NCBI GenBank assembly: GCA_002390845.1
Contig: DGQT01000050.1
Location: 1-64,000 of the forward strand
DNA length: 64,000 nucleotides
Reading direction: 5' to 3'
Source: Chitinophagaceae bacterium UBA4407
GTDB lineage: Bacteria > Bacteroidota > Bacteroidia > Chitinophagales > Chitinophagaceae
Within the stretch, counting starts at the first letter, position 1; each line of letters opens with the position of its first letter. Below the pieces are notes generated by a model. The model worked only from the letters and a program-made list of their open reading frames with translations, had not been told where the DNA came from and did no database searches. Of the stretch, positions 60,515-64,000 are shown one piece after another. Position numbers and translations under genes: made by a program.

Positions 60515-60727
60515 TAGCTGCATTGCTGCTATTTGGCTTCTGTTGTGTCACTCACTTGTGCAATTAGTCCGGAAGTCGGCAAGACCGATAGTCCGAAAGA
60601 TGATTATTGTTAACCGATTGTCTTTCTGACTTACCGACTTTCTGACTTTGCTGACTTGTACTCAACTTTACAAGAGTGCGACGCAACGGAAGCTTCATAG
60701 CATTACAATTGTTTGGTTCAAAAAAAA
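60515..60727. repeat. Full-length palindromic element between susC and susD
   Basis: GCTGCATTGCTGCTATTTGG, CTTCTGTTGTGTCACTCACT (B arm), a loop of about 105 bp with GTCGG, GACTTACCGACTTTC and CCGATTG units, CAAGAGTGCGACGCAAC (A arm, reversed) and GAAGCTTCATAGCATTACAA followed by A run. Both outer parts are present, making it the longest complete copy in the window. Confidence 0.88.
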
Positions 60728-60749
60728 TCTCTCTAAAAATTTTAAGCAG

Positions 60750-63700
60750 TTAGAATTGTACCAGTACTGAGCCCCCGAATAATCTTGAAGCTGGTGACTG
60801 GAAAGAGCTTGCGAGACCAAACGTATTGCCCAGTGACGAATAGTTAAATTCAGGATCTCCCCATTGATTTGATTTTGGAACAAACAGGAATAGATTCTTA
60901 CCAACTGCTGCTACGGTAACTTTCTTAATATACTTTGCATTACCAAGCCATTTTGCAGGAAGCGTGTAAGAAATGTTTACTTCGCGCAAACGAATAGATG
61001 CAGCACTTGAAAAATAATTGGTGGCAATGGCTGTATTTACATTTCCGCCAGACCAGAAACCGTAGTTACCATCCTGTACCTGTATGTTTGTATTGTCAAC
61101 ATATTTTGATCCATCCCAATAGACAGAGTTGGGAAATACAAAACGCTGGCGGCCATATTCGGCACTTCTTGCAGAGATGCCTGCAAAGTCCATATCTGTT
61201 CCAAGACCTGAGAAGAAATCATGGCCACCTTTGTAATCCCACGTCATACTGAAAGAAAAATTACCAATTGAATAGGAAGGTGTAGCACCTACTACCCACA
61301 GTGGTATTGATCTTCCTTTAACGATCTGTGAACCTGCCTGTGATGGCAACCCGGTAACAGCATCAACTATTACTTTACCTGTTGCAGGGTCTCTTGCATA
61401 GTCTGTAAGCTGAAAAGCGAATGCAGGCATACCAACAACGGCAATATTGTTTGCTGTTGGAGAACTGGTTGAAGTTTGTATAAAATTATTTGTACCACCA
61501 ACAATAACAGATGTGTTGCCAAGTGTACGTGTAACCTCGTTATTGTTATAAGTTGCGTTCAGCTTCAGATCAACGCGGCCTCTGCCAATCTTAACAACAG
61601 GGCTTAAGCCCAGATCCATTTCAACGCCATAGTTCTTGAAATCTGCAGCATTGGCTAAGCCAAAAGCATAACCGGTGGTAGTAGACTGAGAAACAAATAA
61701 TATCTGGTCTGTATTATTTTGGTTGAAGTATGTTGCTTCAAAGTTGATCCTGTTCTTTAAAAATCCTAATTCTATCCCAACTTCTTTTGTATTTACAAAT
61801 TCAGGTTTTATGCTGGCATCAGGAATCGTTGGATCTGCAGTAAAGCCTGCCACATTTCCGTAAGGGAAATTTATTGGCTGCGAATATGTTGAAGACAGTG
61901 AATATGGATTAAGATTTACGTTACCTGATTTAGAAATAGCACCGCGTATTTTTAAATAAGAAATAACGGCACTGTTCTTTAAAGAAGGTATTGCATCGGA
62001 AAGAACAATTGACAGGTTAGCCGCGGGATAAAAGAAAGAGCGGTTTGCTTTATTTAACCTGCTGTCCCAATCATTTCTTCCGGTAAATTCTACATTAGCC
62101 CAACCTTTATAACTAAAACCTACACTTCCGTAAACAGAAACAAGCCTCGACAGAATATCATAATTATAACTACCGAGTAAGGTGTTGGTACTATTGTTTG
62201 TGGTTCCGTTGAAAGTTGGCACATATGCATCTCCGCTACGAACTGCAACATTAAATAACTGTGGCACTACAAGGTTGTTACCACCAATACCTATGTCTTT
62301 AGTACGGTTTTGTCTCAACATTCCGCCACCTACATATTTTACATTCAGGTCTTTTGTTATTTTACGGTCGCCACTTAAATAGTAATCAAGATTGATTCGT
62401 GAAACATAGCTTTGGTCGTCAAATACAGAACCGGGTTGATTGGAGAAATTTGTCGGGCTTCTTGTTGCATGCGCATAATCTGATACAATGATCGGGGCGT
62501 TGGTATTTTTAAAGTTTGCAAAAGAAAGATTAGAACTGATGCGTGCAGTGGCTTTCAGCCAGGGGAATATCTGATAATTTACATCAATATTTCCGATAAG
62601 ATTATCACTACGGCCTTTTGTTCTTATGTTGCCTATGAACCAGTAAGGGCTAACAGCAAAATCATTGTAATAATTTGAGTAGGTTGAGTACTTGCCATTT
62701 TGCCAATCTTTATAATCGAGCAGCGGAACATTACTGGCCACCTGCATTACAAGAAAGAATAAACCACCATTGTAAGCTCCGGGAATAGAATTCTGTAAGC
62801 CCGCTTCATTTACTACATCATAATTCTGAAGTATATAGTTAAGACCATAATTCACAGAAAAATTACCATATTTCTTGTTGCCATTAAAGCGAAAACTTGT
62901 ACGCCTGTTCTCATCGTTAGGAATCAATCCTTTAATCTTTGCATCCTCAATACTTACATAAAAATCTTCTCCTGAAATTGTTGCTGAGTTCTGCAAAGTA
63001 AGCCCCGTATTCCAGAACTTTATTTTGTCTTTGTAATGAGCGTTTGTGTACGGCAACATTTGTATTGAGCCATCTTCAAGGGGTCTGCCAACAGGCTGAA
63101 TACTTCCATCGAATGCCGGGCCGTATTGCTGGTTCTCGTAAGGCACATAACCGAAATTTCCGTATTGATCTATTACCTCACCGGCACCATTTCCAAATTC
63201 TTTCTGAATTTTTGGAAAAAAAGAAACCTGTGTTGCCTGCAATGTTGATGTTAATGTAACTGTAGGAACTTTGCCACCACGTTTTGTAGTAATAACAATT
63301 ACACCATTTACCGCATCAGGGCCATAGATAGCAGCAGATGCTGCACTTTTCAATACGGTTAAGCTTTGTACATCATCAGGCGGAATAGAAGAAAGATAGC
63401 CCAACGGTGTGGGTGCACCATCAACAACCAGCATAGGTTGGTTATTACCCGTTAAAGAACGGATACCCCTGATGTTGATCTTCGCATTTTCAAACACACC
63501 ACTGTTAACTGTAGAAATATTCAAGCCGGAAACTTTACCATTTAACGCCTGCTCTATGTTAACAGATTTGCCCTGTGTAAGGGTTTTGTTGGTAATGGTG
63601 GTAGTTGAATATCCAAGGTCTTTGGCCTGCCGCTGTATACCCAAAGCGGTAGTTACAACCACGTTGGTTAATTCACCTGAGGTTTCCTGTAATACAATGC

Positions 63701-63962
63701 TGATATTATTTTCACTGCCCAGTTTAAACTCAGTGGCAGTAAATCCTGTTGAACTTACAACCAACACATCGCCGTCTTTGGCATTGATTGTAAAAAGACC
63801 AGTTGCATCTGCAGAAACGCCACCCTTTGCAGTTTTTACTTTAACCGATGCAAAGGGCACCGGATCGCCTTTACTATTTAACACTTTTCCCGTAATGCTC
63901 CTTTGCTGGCCAAACGAAAAAAGCGCAGCGAAAACTGATAGCATTAAGAATAATTTTCTCAT
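60750..63962 (-). CDS. SusC/RagA-type TonB-dependent outer-membrane transporter
   Basis: Outer-membrane importer of 1070 residues. A signal peptide (MRKLFLMLSVFAALFSFGQ) precedes a carboxypeptidase-regulatory-like domain (QRSITGKVLNSKGDPVPFAS), then the TonB plug (VSGLNISTVNSGVFENAKIN, IRGIRSLTGNNQPMLVVDG, VLKSAASAAIYGPDAVNGV) and a long beta-barrel with the C-terminal aromatic (GGSVLVQF). The TonB box is not clear but VVTTALGIQRQAKDLGYS is the family hinge segment. The gene heads the susC - susD - DUF1735 locus. Its promoter lies beyond or near the window edge. Glycan or peptide substrate unknown. Confidence 0.96.
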   Translation of the reverse strand: MRKLFLMLSVFAALFSFGQQRSITGKVLNSKGDPVPFASVKVKTAKGGVSADATGLFTINAKDGDVLVVSSTGFTATEFKLGSENNISIVLQETSGELTNVVVTTALGIQRQAKDLGYSTTTITNKTLTQGKSVNIEQALNGKVSGLNISTVNSGVFENAKINIRGIRSLTGNNQPMLVVDGAPTPLGYLSSIPPDDVQSLTVLKSAASAAIYGPDAVNGVIVITTKRGGKVPTVTLTSTLQATQVSFFPKIQKEFGNGAGEVIDQYGNFGYVPYENQQYGPAFDGSIQPVGRPLEDGSIQMLPYTNAHYKDKIKFWNTGLTLQNSATISGEDFYVSIEDAKIKGLIPNDENRRTSFRFNGNKKYGNFSVNYGLNYILQNYDVVNEAGLQNSIPGAYNGGLFFLVMQVASNVPLLDYKDWQNGKYSTYSNYYNDFAVSPYWFIGNIRTKGRSDNLIGNIDVNYQIFPWLKATARISSNLSFANFKNTNAPIIVSDYAHATRSPTNFSNQPGSVFDDQSYVSRINLDYYLSGDRKITKDLNVKYVGGGMLRQNRTKDIGIGGNNLVVPQLFNVAVRSGDAYVPTFNGTTNNSTNTLLGSYNYDILSRLVSVYGSVGFSYKGWANVEFTGRNDWDSRLNKANRSFFYPAANLSIVLSDAIPSLKNSAVISYLKIRGAISKSGNVNLNPYSLSSTYSQPINFPYGNVAGFTADPTIPDASIKPEFVNTKEVGIELGFLKNRINFEATYFNQNNTDQILFVSQSTTTGYAFGLANAADFKNYGVEMDLGLSPVVKIGRGRVDLKLNATYNNNEVTRTLGNTSVIVGGTNNFIQTSTSSPTANNIAVVGMPAFAFQLTDYARDPATGKVIVDAVTGLPSQAGSQIVKGRSIPLWVVGATPSYSIGNFSFSMTWDYKGGHDFFSGLGTDMDFAGISARSAEYGRQRFVFPNSVYWDGSKYVDNTNIQVQDGNYGFWSGGNVNTAIATNYFSSAASIRLREVNISYTLPAKWLGNAKYIKKVTVAAVGKNLFLFVPKSNQWGDPEFNYSSLGNTFGLASSFQSPASRLFGGSVLVQF

Positions 63963-64000
63963 AATGTTGTTTTTTTTACGTTATAAATTGAGCCTTTGGC

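Noticed and set aside
1858..60727. CRISPR array
   Set aside because: Repeats are dispersed between genes with no regular spacing or unique spacers, and no cas gene is present.

Overview
The window is a chromosomal segment of a Bacteroidota bacterium, most likely of the family Chitinophagaceae. The signs are a SusC/SusD pair with a DUF1735-type lipoprotein, a LytS/LytTR regulator pair, DUF6266, DUF4421 and DUF5977 proteins, RHS proteins with the Bacteroidota N-terminal domain, moderate to low G+C, and several TAnnTTTG-type -7 boxes. Family and pathway statements come from reading the translations; no search was run.

Layout. 1-4670 is the protein quality-control cluster read leftward: trigger factor, a small helical protein, two ClpP paralogues and ClpX (cut by the window edge), with a tRNA-Leu(TAG) upstream. 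4957-10529 holds a MORN-repeat protein and SecA. 10905-25829 is a leftward surface/antagonism region: a lipoprotein, an RHS protein with a variable C-terminal tip followed 2 bp later by a probable immunity gene, a second giant RHS-like/DUF5977 protein, a coiled-coil beta-barrel protein and a fibre-like protein. 25830-28174 has no intact gene: it is a scrapyard with a RAYT (REP-associated tyrosine transposase) pseudogene, a broken HTH gene, direct repeats and hairpins. 28175-35397 carries DUF6266, a SulP transporter and a tight group deoC - SPOR - M20 amidohydrolase - TPR histidine kinase. 35815-49704 is metabolic: malic enzyme/phosphotransacetylase fusion, MlaE-type permease, sulfatase, KdsA, acyltransferase-like membrane protein, GH18 chitinase, two paired membrane proteins, GH130-like enzyme, aldose epimerase and RidA. 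49781-57593 holds a 3HCDH-tail protein with tsaB and an ArsR regulator, a DUF4421 protein, acylphosphatase, a degenerate LytS-like kinase and an intact LytS/LytTR pair. 57948-63962 is a glycan-uptake type SusC/SusD/DUF1735 locus.

The most unusual signal is outside the genes. A family of imperfect palindromic elements occupies about two dozen intergenic gaps. Two related 20-bp arms (A: TTGCGTCGCACTCTTGTAC; B: GTTGTGTCACTCACTTGTAC) adjoin an outer part ending in a GAGCC-N-GGCTC motif. Full copies join two arms through a loop whose sequence differs from copy to copy. Copies of the same subtype repeatedly lie in inverted orientation on both sides of one gene or one short operon, so that some genes sit where the loop would be. 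One copy separates susC from susD. Two further 149-bp elements with terminal inverted repeats carry the same core. A decayed RAYT gene lies in the same window; whether it is related to the elements is open.
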